From Aplidium turbinatum (Eukaryota; Chordata; Ascidiacea; Aplousobranchia; Polyclinidae), in the NCBI GenBank assembly GCA_918807975.1, contig OU964930.1, positions 16,486,372-16,550,371 of the forward strand: DNA of 64,000 nt, in the 5' to 3' direction. A program made the translations under genes and the position numbers. Below are positions 11,097 through 22,550 of the stretch, piece by piece. The notes beneath the pieces were generated by a model. The model was given only the letters and a program-made list of their open reading frames with translations, was not told the DNA's origin and did no database searches. Numbering within the stretch: the first letter of the stretch is position 1; every line of letters starts with the position of its first letter.

Positions 11097-12261
11097 CAGG
11101 GATATCTAAAGGAGGGGATACGAAGGCTTTTATTACGTTTGACAATAGAAGGGCTTTTGTTTATCGTAAATAATCTGTGTTTATCGTAAAATGACAATTG
11201 GCACCGATAGTAGTTTAATAAATCTTGTTATGATAACTTGCATTGCGCTATTATAGCATCAGGCCTGGATAATCACAGCATGCTCAATTGCTCATGGTTA
11301 CTTGTTAATTCAACTACCCATATACTTGCTTTACATCTAGCCACTAGCCTACCGCATGAGGTTTTGTTAAAAAAACAGCTTACTGGTAACTTTTCAACTA
11401 TCTTTGTGGTCACAACGGTACACCATAATCTCTTCGTGGGAAAATTGTAACATAAGATTCCCGGATTCGTTCGACTGTATGCAATGATCGAAAGAAACAC
11501 TCTTTTGAAAACGTCTATTCAAAAAGTGTATTTCTGTAAAAATAGCCCAAGGCTGTCGAAATTGGTACGCAACACCGTACGCCACTAAAACTTGTCACTA
11601 CAGAACAGATTACTTGGATAAAGACGGAAATTTCGTTCAGCTAGCAAGCACTAAGCAAAACAATTAAATATGCGACCAACTTTCAAGCTACAATTTTACG
11701 AATGAGAGAATAATTTGCAATATTCCAAATCGCACGTAAGCATCTTATGTGACGTAATAATGATAAGCAATGATAAACTATTCAAGCACCTGTTTCAAGT
11801 TTGGCTGACACCTGTTCAAGCCTGGCCCACACCTGCCTCGCAATTAAAGATTTAACGATGATGTAGTGTTTCAGCATGTGTTCAAACGATTGTGCAATTC
11901 AAGATTTAACGATGATGTAATGTTATGCTGCAACTGCAATGTTTTACAGGTCTTGCAATCTGCTCATTTCTTAGAAATTTCCATGACGTAATACGCTAAG
12001 ATTCAGTAGACCTGAAAAGTTTTATATGACGTTTGATATGAAAATTGTCCGTAACACTTTGTAAACAAGTATTCTTTAAATATGCTCTACGTAACATTTG
12101 CTAACTGTCTTCCGTAACTCATTGTACCAGCTACACTACAAAAGTTTCTATGATTTTAAAAGAAACACATGTTTAAAGCACTACAAACTACCGCCCTGGT
12201 AGTGTCATGAGAATAAGGCAATCGCTTCGAGCCTTCATATCCCCTTCTCTAGATATCCCTG
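11097..12261. mobile_element. Nonautonomous hAT-type element inside a tandem repeat
   Basis: Terminal inverted repeats read CAGGGATATCTAAAGGAGGG at the left and the complement of CAGGGATATCTAGAGAAGGG at the right, continuing with GATAYGAAGGC. A perfect 8-bp duplication GTTTCAAA flanks it (11089-11096 and 12262-12269). The interior is AT-rich with no transposase. The duplicated target is itself part of the surrounding tandem repeat unit, so the exact match could partly reflect the repeat. Confidence 0.82.
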
Positions 12262-12375
12262 GTTTCAAATAGTGGACTACATATCGCTTTTCGACAGTTT
12301 CAAAAGTTGGCTTTTATAAGTTCAGTTTCAAAAATTAGCTGGTAGGCCTATATCGTTTCAACGTTGGCTTTGGGT
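12262..12375. repeat. Degenerate tandem repeat, right part
   Basis: This continues the array at 10960-11096, with units such as ATATCGCTTTTCGACAGTTT and AGTTGGCTTTTATAAGTT. The left and right parts are one array split by the hAT element. Confidence 0.65.
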
Positions 12376-12751
12376 CACATTGAACAGGATCAGATGTGAC
12401 GTTGGCTGCACTGGAGCTAATATATTTAGGTGGGGTTTGCATAATACGCCGATATGTGTCTGCGGAGCGCAGGGCCTCCGAGAGAAATTAGCACTGGTCG
12501 GGAAACAATACGAAAAATGGGCCCCATAATACTTTTAGCAAATAATGCGTTGCATGTTCGTGTTAAGCTGAAATTAGCCTACTTTCCTCAGCATGAAAAG
12601 AACTTCGTTCAACGTAAAAGTCATCATAATCACTGGATTATACTTGCAGCAAAAATGCCATTGAGACAAACTATTTTGTCTAGAAAGCTTTGTAAACACA
12701 CAATAGGCCTACAGGCAACGAAAATAGTTCAACCAAGCATCTACTGTAATT

Positions 12752-12970
12752 CAGGAGTGTCCAAACTTTTTTCCAGGCGAGCCAGATTTGATAATAAGAG
12801 TTCGCGGGCCAACAGCCACACTAATTTTTCTGAAAACTGCAAGTTGAATTTATATGATTTTTGAATGACTGCAGGCCAAAAATAACACATTGTATGACAG
12901 CAGGCGCGGGCCATACAAAAACGTCTCGTGGGTCGGAGTTGGCCCGCGGGCTGGACTTTGGACATCCCTG
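12752..12970. mobile_element. hAT MITE (Charlie-type ends)
   Basis: The left end is CAGGAGTGTCCAAACTTTTT and the right end, complemented, CAGGGATGTCCAAAGTCCAG. This is the well-known hAT-Charlie type of end with a GCGGGCC motif inside. The flanks CTGTAATT and ATTTAATT match at 6 of 8 bases. Length is 219 bp with no coding capacity. Confidence 0.82.
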
Positions 12971-12978
12971 ATTTAATT

Positions 12979-14055
12979 CAACCCTTTCTGAACTTTTTGC
13001 AATGCAAAGTTACGGATCACAGCATCAAATGATAAAATTTTGCGACGTCTGAATTGATGCACAACATGTAGCCTATAGTTAGACTTTTCAATCGGTTTTG
13101 AGTCATAGGCCTACTACTGGAGCGCAAACAATTCTTTACAAATTGCAGTAATTGCTAAAACCACGTTCTCAAAGCGCAACCGTTGGAGGTAGCTACCAGA
13201 ACACAAAAAAAATCATAACAAAACTATTTGGAAAAACCTTTCGAAAGTTGCAATCAATGATTCCTTGTGTAGAGATTATGGGGTGGTTCGTTCTGGTTTG
13301 CAGCTAAAGCTTGCTGTGTGGCTTTCTGTCAAAAGTACCAACTCATCCAAAATGTCTTGAAAAATGTCATTGTTGTACGGTAGCCTACAAATGGTTTAAA
13401 TTTGTCCCACATGCCCGCAACTGCACAGCAGACATACGATGAAATTTTCATGGAACTTCAAACTCATCGACGATATATTTGAGTTTGTTGATACATTTGT
13501 CAATTCCAACAACTATCGAATCCCTTGCAAAGTACGGTAGAATCCATTTCCTTCGAATGATTCAGCTTGTTAAGTGGAGTTATAAAAGCGTTCTGTCCCC
13601 AGGAAAAGAAAGTTATTTACTTTTAAATTTATAATTGCCACTGAAACTTTAGCTTGCGAGTAATAGCCTACTCTTCTCAGCTTTCTCTTACTTAGATTAC
13701 ACCTTCCTTTAATTTCATTTAATTCATCAGTGAATCTTGTTTAGGACCGTAATCCACATAATGCAAAGCAGTCACAAATTTAAAACTGTTGTATGGCTAC
13801 TTTAGCATTGACTCAGCTTCCGATCAAGCTCTTGTTGATTCCAACTTGATGCATTTAAGAAACGTCTTTAGAGCTTCATTTGCAAAAGGGTAATGTAAAG
13901 CATTGGGTTTGACTGCACCACGCCTTGATTACATTCTCGAAGTCAATTTTCTTTGCAAGATGATAGGACAGCTTTCTTTAGATTTTTCAGAATTTTTCCT
14001 CTGACTGGACTATAACTTTAAAAATGCCACTAGCTTACAATCAATTACTCCAAAA
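12979..14055. other. Intergenic stretch without recognised feature
   Basis: Moderately AT-rich, with no coherent open frame and no RNA gene seen. Confidence 0.45.
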
Positions 14056-14159
14056 ATGAAAAGACATTTGAACAACGCTGTCTGTAGACAACATTATGAA
14101 TTCCAACTAGATTTAAGCAACAACATCCATAAACAAAAAACTCAAATAAAGAAAAAACT

Positions 14160-14530
14160 CACTATCTTCCAAAATCACATCATGAGAAGCATGACCAACA
14201 AAAGGCCACTTGACCACACGAAAACAGAAGATCTTTTAACTATGACAAAATTACATCCAATTGCAGCAATAAGTTAATAAAATCAAAAGTTTTAAAACTG
14301 TTCGGCCACACTAAAAGATCACAATTCGGAATCAGCAAGGTTTGCACAGAAGGAAAAGTAGAAGGAAAAAGAAAACGTGGCAGACAACCAAAACGATGAC
14401 AAGACAACATTCGATCATGGACCGGACTCAACTTGGCGTCACTGGGCGCGCTGGCTCAAAATCGCCACTCTTGGAAGCAAATAACTCATGTTGATGCGCA
14501 ATCTGCTGCAGGCGGAAATGATGACTGATG
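14160..14530 (+). mobile_element. LINE ORF2 C-terminal fragment
   Basis: One frame reads LFGHTKRSQFGISKVCTEGK, then a GKRKRGRQP block, then IRSWTGLNLASLGALAQNR, then HSWKQITHVDAQSAAGG, and stops soon after. Basic GRQ blocks followed by WTG and an R-x-x-W close many animal LINE polymerase ORFs. There is a stop within the fragment and no reverse-transcriptase core, so it is a truncated dead copy. Confidence 0.65.
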
Positions 14531-15125
14531 ATGATCCATAAACAAAAAATATACAGGATTTACTTTCTTTATAATTGTGAACTTATTAGAAACTATTAAG
14601 CAAATTTTGAGTTATCATAAGTTATGTGGGAAAGTCAAACTACAGTTATCAGTCAAACTACATGTCAAGTATACAGTATACAGTCAAACTACAACATCCT
14701 ATGCCTGGCCAACGCAGATTTTGAAGTTAAGGTTCAGTTGTCAAGCAAAAATGGTTCTCGCTTAGCTAAGCAGCGCCAGTTTTCAAGTTGAAATTATCAA
14801 TATAATCGAAACCGTTCACAGTGATACAGAAATCATTTCAGCTTCAGATTTTACGTCTTGAAGCTGTTCAACATCGCCTACCTTAACACGAAAATGATTT
14901 GTTCTTGATGAGAAGCATCAAGAGTGACATTTACAATGATTGAGAAATACTTGGAACTACGCACTTCAGAATTTGTTGATTATATAGTTGGTACCGTACA
15001 TTTTTACTTTAGTACTAAAAATGGGGCCCCCTCAAAAGTGCAAAAACAAAAAAACTACTCGTTTTTCCTTTAGCTACAATGTTTTGCTAGGGGGGAAACT
15101 GGCCCGACTCCCCCCCCCTCTCGGA
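14531..15125. other. Intergenic stretch without gene
   Basis: No coding signal. A C-rich patch (CCCCCCCC near 15110) precedes a LINE fragment. Confidence 0.4.
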
Positions 15126-15238
15126 GCCACTGGCGGAGCGGCAGAACAAACAATGCAACACATACTTCACGAATGCCCCATCTTACGGCCCCCAAGTGGA
15201 ATCATTGGCATTCGACAATTGGACCCAACTACCGTATC
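15126..15238 (+). mobile_element. Short LINE ORF2 tail fragment
   Basis: The peptide AAEQTMQHILHECPILRPPS resembles the cysteine/histidine motif near the end of CR1/jockey-type polymerases. It runs directly into a SINE at 15241, suggesting the SINE inserted into or next to it. Confidence 0.5.
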
Positions 15239-15240
15239 CG

Positions 15241-15552
15241 CCCCGATAGCTCAATTGGTTAGCGCGTGACTTCTGGAACGAAGAAGCTTCGAGATCAAGC
15301 GGCGCTGGTTGGACTCTCGGGGTGTGCGCTTGAGCAACGCACGTTAAGGACTGCTCTCCATTCAGCGGCATCTAATGGATAGAATAGTTCCTTGGCAACA
15401 AGACTTCAACAATCGGAAACTTCACTCTGTCAATCTCGGTGACCGGGCCTGCGTCAGTGATTTAAAGCCTCTACAAGTATGCGAAACTGCCAGGATTAAG
15501 CTCTTCAAGAAGCTTTCCCAGTCCGAGGATAAAGATTCAATCAATCAATCAT
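15241..15552 (+). mobile_element. tRNA-derived SINE, family 2, full-length copy
   Basis: The head has a Pol III A box in TAGCTCAATTGGTTAGCG and a B-box-like GGTTGGACTC. A body follows with GACTGCTCTCCATTCAGCGG and GGTGACCGGGCCTGCGTCAG, then AGTCCGAGGATAAAGATTC and an (AATC)n tail at 15536-15551. Related copies lie at 31240-31310 (head only), 40778-40962, 41503-41807, 46467-46770, 51683-51895, 60648-60718 (head only) and 61909-62160. It is the most frequent dispersed family in the window. Confidence 0.88.
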
Positions 15553-15639
15553 GGCTGCACGATGAGGCATTGCCAATCTAAGCTACTACAAGTCAAACGA
15601 GAGAAGAAGAAGAAGAACGTTGGCTTTCATATCGTTTCA

Positions 15640-16276
15640 ATGTTGACTCTGATCATTGCGCGAAAAAAAAATCTCGCATGCAAGGCAACGTTGACCAACG
15701 GGTCTGAGGATTAGCGACCCTCCTCCAAATGTTCACTAATCATCAAAAACAAAATTCGAACGAACAAAATCGGCCATGAAATGACTAAAGGCCTGTAAAA
15801 GTGGTGTTTTAGGGATTTTTTTGCAACTTATGTAGGCTACTCAGAATACATAAACTCCACATGTGTTTTAAAAATGCAATTGTCGTGGGTTTGACACCTG
15901 TCAGAAGATATTTCATTTTCTTGATTGTTTTAAAAATAAATGATTACAAAAAATAATAAAAGCATTAGACCATGTGCGTCTCAAGTTTCTCAAATGTGAG
16001 GTATTTAGCCGCCGAGTTATTAGCCATTTGTCAGGGCGGGCTTTAAAATCCCGTCTTGTGCTTTTCGAGCATCAACAGAACGAATACCAGATAGGGTTAA
16101 GCGTTTATTTCAGACCCGGTTAGAAAAAAAATCAACTGAACTGAACTTTCTGTAAGGTCAAAAATAAAACGAAACTGAACAGCTAAAATTGCATGCTTGA
16201 TTGACTTCAGGGACAACAAACCCAGTTTTGCTTTGCTTGAGCACTTGTTTATTTTGTGAATTTGAATAGCTGCACG
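15640..16276. other. Region upstream of RXYLT1
   Basis: Contains the promoter and 5' UTR of RXYLT1 by position. No TATA box or other core element can be assigned with confidence. Confidence 0.35.
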
Positions 16277-19200
16277 ATGTTTTTGAGGTACAGAAAGCCA
16301 ATGATTATGCTATTAATGTGCTTGTCTTATGGCATTATTTCGTTATTTAGTGCATACTCAATGGTAAAAAGGTACGACAAACAAAGGAAACATCCAGTAT
16401 CTTTCAATTTTTCTTACAGGAACCGTAGTCCAGGTAATGTACACTCAAGTGTTGAGTTTTCCCAAGTATTTTGTTTAATTTAATGCTAACTAAGCGTATG
16501 AACATATTTTTCTTTGAATTTTTTAATTTTACTGCGCTAAATTGCTAGACTACCCGGCCAGCTGGTAGAGTTCTGTAATCAATAAACAGAGGCCTGCATA
16601 GTCAGGGGGGGTGGCAAAGGGAGCAATTGCCCTGCCTTTTGTATATGCAACCGACTAACAAGCTTGTAAGATATTGAAAGCTGAAGGAAAGTTTGTTAAA
16701 AGAAGATGTATTTCTTTAATCAAATTTGTGCGCATTTAGCCATGCAACACTTTTGCTGCTAACAGTTGTCAAAGACAATGATATGCAATTTTATTGTTTA
16801 TAGGTTTGCTTTCCAGTGAATGGTAGCGTAATGTTGAATTTGTTTGTTTTAATGTACAACATGTGCGTCAGATATAATATGAACATTAGGTAACTAACCT
16901 ACTGTGTTAAATTTTGTGCAAAAGGTATTTGTTGGTGGGCAATTCAATTCAATCACTAATGGTGAAAATGCAGAAATTTTGCCGGCATAAACTGGCACAT
17001 TGTTTGCAAAAGTATACAATTAATACCAATGTAGCAATTTACTTTCGGTAACAGAATGCTGTGTTAGTTGTGCAATAATACGCATAACTAACATGGGCTA
17101 AGGCCCCATCAATAAAGTATGCCCTTAATATTTGTATTCAATTATTTGATGGGTTTAGCCAAAGTTTAGAATATTAGTTTTGGGAGAGACTATATTTACC
17201 ATATATTGTGTTTACTCAAGCAAGATGATGACCTCAATTATGTACTCAGGCGTGTTATTACATAGGCTCCATATCTTTTTGCACAACCATAGTGCCAAGT
17301 GCAAACACAAAGTCACTCATGCTTTAATAAATGTGTGAAGGTGGCAGCATTATGAAAATGGCAAAACTAAAACCCTTAAATAATACATATGATAAAATTA
17401 TTTTTTTAAAAGAAGTATTGTTAATTTTGCAGCCACCAAACTTACTCGTTGACAGTGAAAAGAGTGCATAAAATCAGTCATTTTCGTAAACTTGGCTAGC
17501 AAATAACATAAAAAGAAATTTGACTCAGTGACCTGGAGCAAACAGTTGTGTAGTAAAGATCATGTCCAAGTTCATTTGGCAAACATGGTCAACCTCTTTT
17601 GGTGAACGACAATTTACCAAGAGAAATTCTATAACTCCAGCAAAATTTAAAAAAATTTAACAACTCAACCTGATTCTTTATATTGTTACGGCTGGAAGCA
17701 GCAAAAAAGCACTATTATAATATAGATAAAGTTCTAAGAAAAAAAAAACACTTCTGGGCAGTGTCAAATCGACGCCCTTTAGAATTTGAGACCGATGCAG
17801 TCATTATGAGACATGAACATTCACGCTAAAATTTGTCGAGATTAGACGTTAAAAACGCAACTTCTTTGTTATTGAGAGAAGCCTGGGAGAAAAAATACAT
17901 CATGCTTAAGTGAACAGGTGCATATAGCTTCTGAGGCTATATTCACCATGTATGGTAAGAATAGCCACTGTGATTATTTGTTAATTCTATTTGATTGTTG
18001 GAATTAAAAGTTTCGTTTAAATGTTTTTTTATTGCTTGTTAAAGCTTGTTTGTATCATTCAGACCGCAAACCTCATGCAAAATTTCCCAACACTTGCACA
18101 TTTCTTCAATATTTTTCTCAGTAAGATGACGGGCTCTCAACAAGATTAAGAACTTGACCATTTGGCAACATCGTTGCTTAAAGGGTTGATTCAGCTGGCA
18201 TGTTGCGGTTTCTTAATTGCCATTGCTTTCAGAGCTGTTTTTGGTTGAGGTGTTATTAATACCAGACGGTTTTCTAAGATTGTTTACTATTCTTGTGATA
18301 ACAATGTTTCGTGCAAGAATCTCTATGCTAGTGTATTATTGTAAAAAGTTTTTGTTTGTATTATGAATGTATGAATTGTAGATGTGATCATAAACCGCAA
18401 CCCCACCAATCAAGCAGTTAGTGTTGAGGAGACACATGCCAAGCTATTAGACATATGGGACACAAGTGGAGTTGGTTTATACTTGTGGAAAGATATTTTA
18501 CAAGGAAAAATTTCAGAAGCAAACCAAAATGGATGGTATGATGGTTTCATGGAAATAAAAGATGTGCAGATATGGTGTGTATGTTTTAAATTTATAGTAT
18601 ATATATATCAAAGGTACAACAACTAAGTGTACTGCACTAATGAGGCCACAAGGCCGAAACGATGTGCCATTGTCTGCAGTCTAAGGTACAGTGTGTATAA
18701 TTTCAGTTATTACTGTTGGAAACTGTTTTGTGAATGAAATACCGTACTTTAAAGTTTCTAGGAAAAATAGAATATTACCGGTATAGAATATGTACCGGTA
18801 TATATCATATTTTACTTGTAAAACAATAGTTGGAAGTGAATTTGCAGTGTTTTTTTTGTAATGATACGATAGAAAAATTCAAATTAGTCATTACAACTTG
18901 TTTCAAGTACCAAGTTTTAACTTGGTCATGCAAGCTATCTATTGCTGAGGTGGATGCCTAATTTCAAGTCTTTTAAAAAGGATTCATACCATGACACTAC
19001 TTTGAATATAGTATCTTATTTAACTGATTTGAATTGAAAATTTTCCAAAAATGTAGTGATTGTATAGAGTAACAATTGTAGTACAATTTGTGATTTGACA
19101 AATAAATATATACAGCTACCGCAAAATGACTTCGGACCTTTCTAAATTTTCAAGAAAAACAAGCATTTTGTATACAATGAAATTTTTTAATAAAAACTAT

Positions 19201-22200
19201 CGACCTTTCTTAATAATTTGTCATATTGCATTATTATAACCTTCTTCACATTTTTCACAATCTTCGCATTGTTAGTCACAATCCTTATTGTTAATGGTAT
19301 GATCTGATGCAAAACGCACAGCTACCAACCTGGCGTAAATTTTGGTAAAAAGGTCCGAAGTCATTTTGCGGTAGCTGTAACAAACGCTTGAATGATGATG
19401 ATTCATGCAGGTATAGACTTGGTTATGGGTTATGGCCTGAACATGGAATGCCGCTTCTTAAAGAACACTTGTTTCTTGTTTTGAATGGTCGAGATGCTGA
19501 TGCCGTTGAACATTCGAAAGCATGGTTAGATTACATTTTAAGAAACAGTAAAATATCAAACCTTGGTCTACTGCTGCTCGGAGATGAATACTGCAATAAT
19601 GAGTGGATATACCAGTACTTGCAGGATGCAAGATTACGACTAGTTTTTCTTGTGTATGATTCTGCTATAATCGACAATAAGAAGATATTTTCCTGGCCAC
19701 TTGGAGTTGCATCGTAAGTTTTATTTTTTTGATACATTACATATTATCTCGTTTACTTCAAGCATCGTCAAAGTTTTTGAATAAAAAAATGACCAGAATC
19801 AGTAATCATGTCACTTCAAATCTAGGTCTATGTAATTGACTAACTGTTTGTACTAAAAGTGCTCACTAAATTTGCTTCCTTAGAACCTCATAAAAATATA
19901 GTTTACTGACCCTACTTCAAACACAAATGAACACTTTACACTGTGATCCCTGCATTGAACAGGCTTGGTGTTTTCTTATGTAGATACCGAGGGTTTGGGT
20001 CAAAACAGGTTAGTGTACCACTGACAAAATCAAGAAAATACACCTGTAATTTTTATGGAACCATGCATCAAAATTCTTCAAGGCAAAAGTTGCAGAAAAT
20101 TGTGGAAGATTCTGCATTTGACAAATGCAACTTTAAGTGGAGAAAAAGGTGAATCGTGTGTTGTAGTTAAACCTGTTGTACTGTATAAATCAGTGGTTCT
20201 CAAACTTTATTTTTGGTGCAACGCTCATTAGAGAATTTGCTGAAATCGCGATGCACAACGATTGATGACATCAATGAACATTGACGAAGTTATGTTATAA
20301 ACTATATGTTGACACACAGGACTAAAAATTAATACTTTTGATGCTAATTTAATACTTTATATGAAATTTTTTAAGTTTGGAAACTGAAGCTTTGTGTGGT
20401 GCCTTTTGAAATGTCGAACAATGCGACAAACAGTTTGAGAACCACTAGAATAAATAGAGTAAGAAAAAGTTGTAGGCCTATGTATTGTTTATTTATGTTT
20501 GTCGGAATACAGTTAAATAAAACGTACTGGAAAATAAGACTATAAACTTCCACTTGAAGCTAATTAAACCTTTAATTATTTTTATAAAGTTCTATTATTT
20601 TCTTTTACGATATTTACGATGAACTGTAGTTTTTATATCTTTAAACTACACTAAAAGCATAAGAATTTGTTACGTTTCAACCAAAGCTATATTGTGGCAT
20701 TGATAAGTTTTTATGAAGAAATTTTGCCGTTGTAACATTTTCAAGCTGAAAATACTGACAGTATTGTTAGTAGTTTAATGATAGCGATGTCTCAATCCTA
20801 TCTCTTCAGCTGTTTTTTTTTGCTGAGACTTTTTGGTCATTTGTCCGAAATGACTTGAAAAAGTTCGGTCATTTTTTATTTATTTTGATCATTTTTTTTT
20901 TGATGAAAATATTTCCTTTCTTAAAGCAGCTGACACAAACCAAAATTTGCACTTTCTGACTAGCTACAACAAGTTTCGCTGAGAAACGTTATTTTTTTCG
21001 GACATTTTGACTAAATTGACTATATAATTTTTCGGACATTTTGACCGAATTGACTATAATATTTTGTTTTTCGGATATTTTGCTAAAAAAACGGTCAATG
21101 ACCGAAAAAAAACCCCAGCTTTTCAGTTGGCTAGCTATTCAATAAGCACATTATGCCAATGTATTGTCGAAGAGGATGGTAGCTCACCAATACGGGGTCC
21201 ACGTCTTTTAGGCGCAGACAGTTAGGCGCCGGTCAAATAGGCGCGCACACTGTGGCGTCAGGATATTTAGGTGCGGAGCACTGTGGCGCCCGTTCATTTA
21301 GGTGTTATTCCTAGTAAAGTCTGCAGATTGTGTCAGCTCAGCTTTGGCAAAACCTCGTCTGGGTTTTGACGGAAAACTAAGTTACTCTTTACTCAAGCAT
21401 ACCACCCGCTTGAATATAGGCTACGGTATATTTTTTACTGATGTTTAGTGTAGTTATTATTTGACTTAACTAAAAGTGAACTCAGTCATGTTCAGAAACT
21501 TGAATAATTTACTGATAAAGCTTTCGCCGACACAAACCTGGACTAACAACAAATAAATGCCGAACACGCGCATTAAAAAAGCAACATGTTTTTCTGTTCA
21601 ATGTAACATTTTGTGTGAAAAGCATTGCTGGATAAAGCAGCTTCACTCACTGAAGCCATGACTAACAACAAATAAATGCACACGCATTAACAAAACAATA
21701 TATGTTTCTGTTCAATATAACATTTTGTTTGAAAAGTATTGCCCTACCTGCCAAGCGGATACAATCTGCAGACTTTACTAGGAATAGCGCCTAAATGAAC
21801 GGGCACCACAGTGCTCCGCACCTAAATATCTTGACGCCACAGTGTGCGCGCCTATTTGACCGATGCCTAACTGTCTGCGCCTAAAAGACTTGCTCCCTCA
21901 ATACGGATGTTCATTCTTAGAGAATAATGCTTTTACCAAACGTCTCCCAGGTTTCAACAACAAGGCAAAAGCGACATGCAGAAATAGAAGAGCTAATAAA
22001 AATCTGAAGCTATAACTACATACATTTAACACATTTTAGTTCTTTCACTTCATCGTTACAGTGGTACTTCGAAATCTGCATCTTCTAAACAGTATTATTC
22101 CTCAACATTTTTTGTCGGTTTAGGTGGGTTGAAGATGAAAGTATTGAAAGCCTGTCTGCTTATCAAAACGTGGTAGCCAATAGCGACTTAACCCTGTCAC

Positions 22201-22550
22201 CTACGGGGAAAAATGCTGAATGTTATCGAACTTACGAAGCCATGGAACTAGGATCAGTTCCTATTGTTGAAAATCTTCCTACCTCAGAAAAATGCAACAT
22301 CTCTCCTAGCGTGGCATCGAACTGGACATCTCCGTATCACCTTTTAAAAGAGCACAATGCACCTTTGATATTCATAAAAGACTGGCGAGAACTCCCAGCT
22401 ATCATAAAGCAATTCGAGGTTATGTCTGCCGCTGAAAAGGTAAAGTCACGTTTGAACTTAATCAGGTGGTACAGCAACTTTAAGAAACTCATGAAAGTGA
22501 AGTTTCTGTCGCGTATAACCGATTTATTTCAATGGAGTATCAAACGTTGA
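16277..22550 (+). CDS. RXYLT1: Ribitol-5-phosphate xylosyltransferase 1 (TMEM5)
   Basis: Five coding exons: 16277-16433, 18382-18574, 19411-19713, 19984-20148 and 22124-22550. All junctions are GT-AG and keep frame, giving 414 codons plus stop (human about 443). It is a Golgi type II membrane enzyme that adds xylose to ribitol phosphate on the core M3 glycan of alpha-dystroglycan. Residues 9-28 form the signal anchor after a short basic N-terminus. The luminal part has GVGLYLWKDILQG, HLFLVLNGRD, LGDEYCNNEWI and FSWPLGVAS. The last exon holds SDLTLSPTGKNAECYRTYEA with GSVPIVE, the conserved donor-binding-like block. I chose the start at the in-frame ATG nearest the hydrophobic anchor. Recognition rests on remembered human TMEM5; similarity runs the whole length, so I am confident. 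Intron 2 ends just after a MITE, and intron 4 carries three elements. Confidence 0.95.
16434..18381 (+). other. RXYLT1 intron 1
   Basis: AT-rich intron, GTAATG donor and TTGTAG acceptor. No embedded gene. G-rich AGTCAGGGGGGGTGGC near 16600 looks like an eroded element end, but its partner was not found. Confidence 0.7.
19113..19377. mobile_element. Tc1/mariner-type MITE in RXYLT1 intron 2
   Basis: The terminal inverted repeats are near-perfect and about 28 bp long: CAGCTACCGCAAAATGACTT then CGGACC at the left and the complement at the right. The element is flanked by TA on both sides (19111-19112, 19378-19379), as expected for Tc1/mariner. Length is 265 bp with no coding capacity. It ends 33 bp before the first base of RXYLT1 exon 3. 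Confidence 0.85.
20191..20447. mobile_element. hAT MITE in RXYLT1 intron 4
   Basis: The ends are CAGTGGTTCTCAAAC and the complement of TAGTGGTTCTCAAAC. The flanks GTATAAAT (20183-20190) and GAATAAAT (20448-20455) match at 7 of 8 bases. Length is 257 bp, with no open frame of interest. Confidence 0.85.
20810..21118. mobile_element. Possible hAT-like MITE, T-rich
   Basis: The ends are CTG followed by a T tract on the left, and on the right the complement of CTGGGG followed by a T tract and CGGTCA. The flanks CTCTTCAG (20802-20809) and CTTTTCAG (21119-21126) match at 7 of 8 bases. Inside, a motif TTTTTCGGACATTTTGAC recurs (about 20992-21075). Low complexity makes the boundaries uncertain. Confidence 0.45.
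21196..21898. mobile_element. Foldback element with about 130-bp inverted arms
   Basis: The left arm begins near 21204 with TCTTTTAGGCGCAGACAGTT. The right arm ends at 21888 with its complement. The arms agree over roughly 130 bp (AGGCGC-rich, then GTGCGGAGCACTGTGG, then CCTAGTAAAGTCTGCAGATT). CAATACGG flanks it at 21188-21195 and 21899-21906, an 8-bp duplication. The interior has AACAACAAATAAATG twice (about 21545 and 21663). No transposase. Superfamily unassigned: hAT, P and some Mutator-like elements give duplications close to this size. Confidence 0.8.

Noticed and set aside
12454-12864. 136-residue open frame
   Set aside because: It runs into a hAT MITE, has no domain and no codon pattern; a chance frame.
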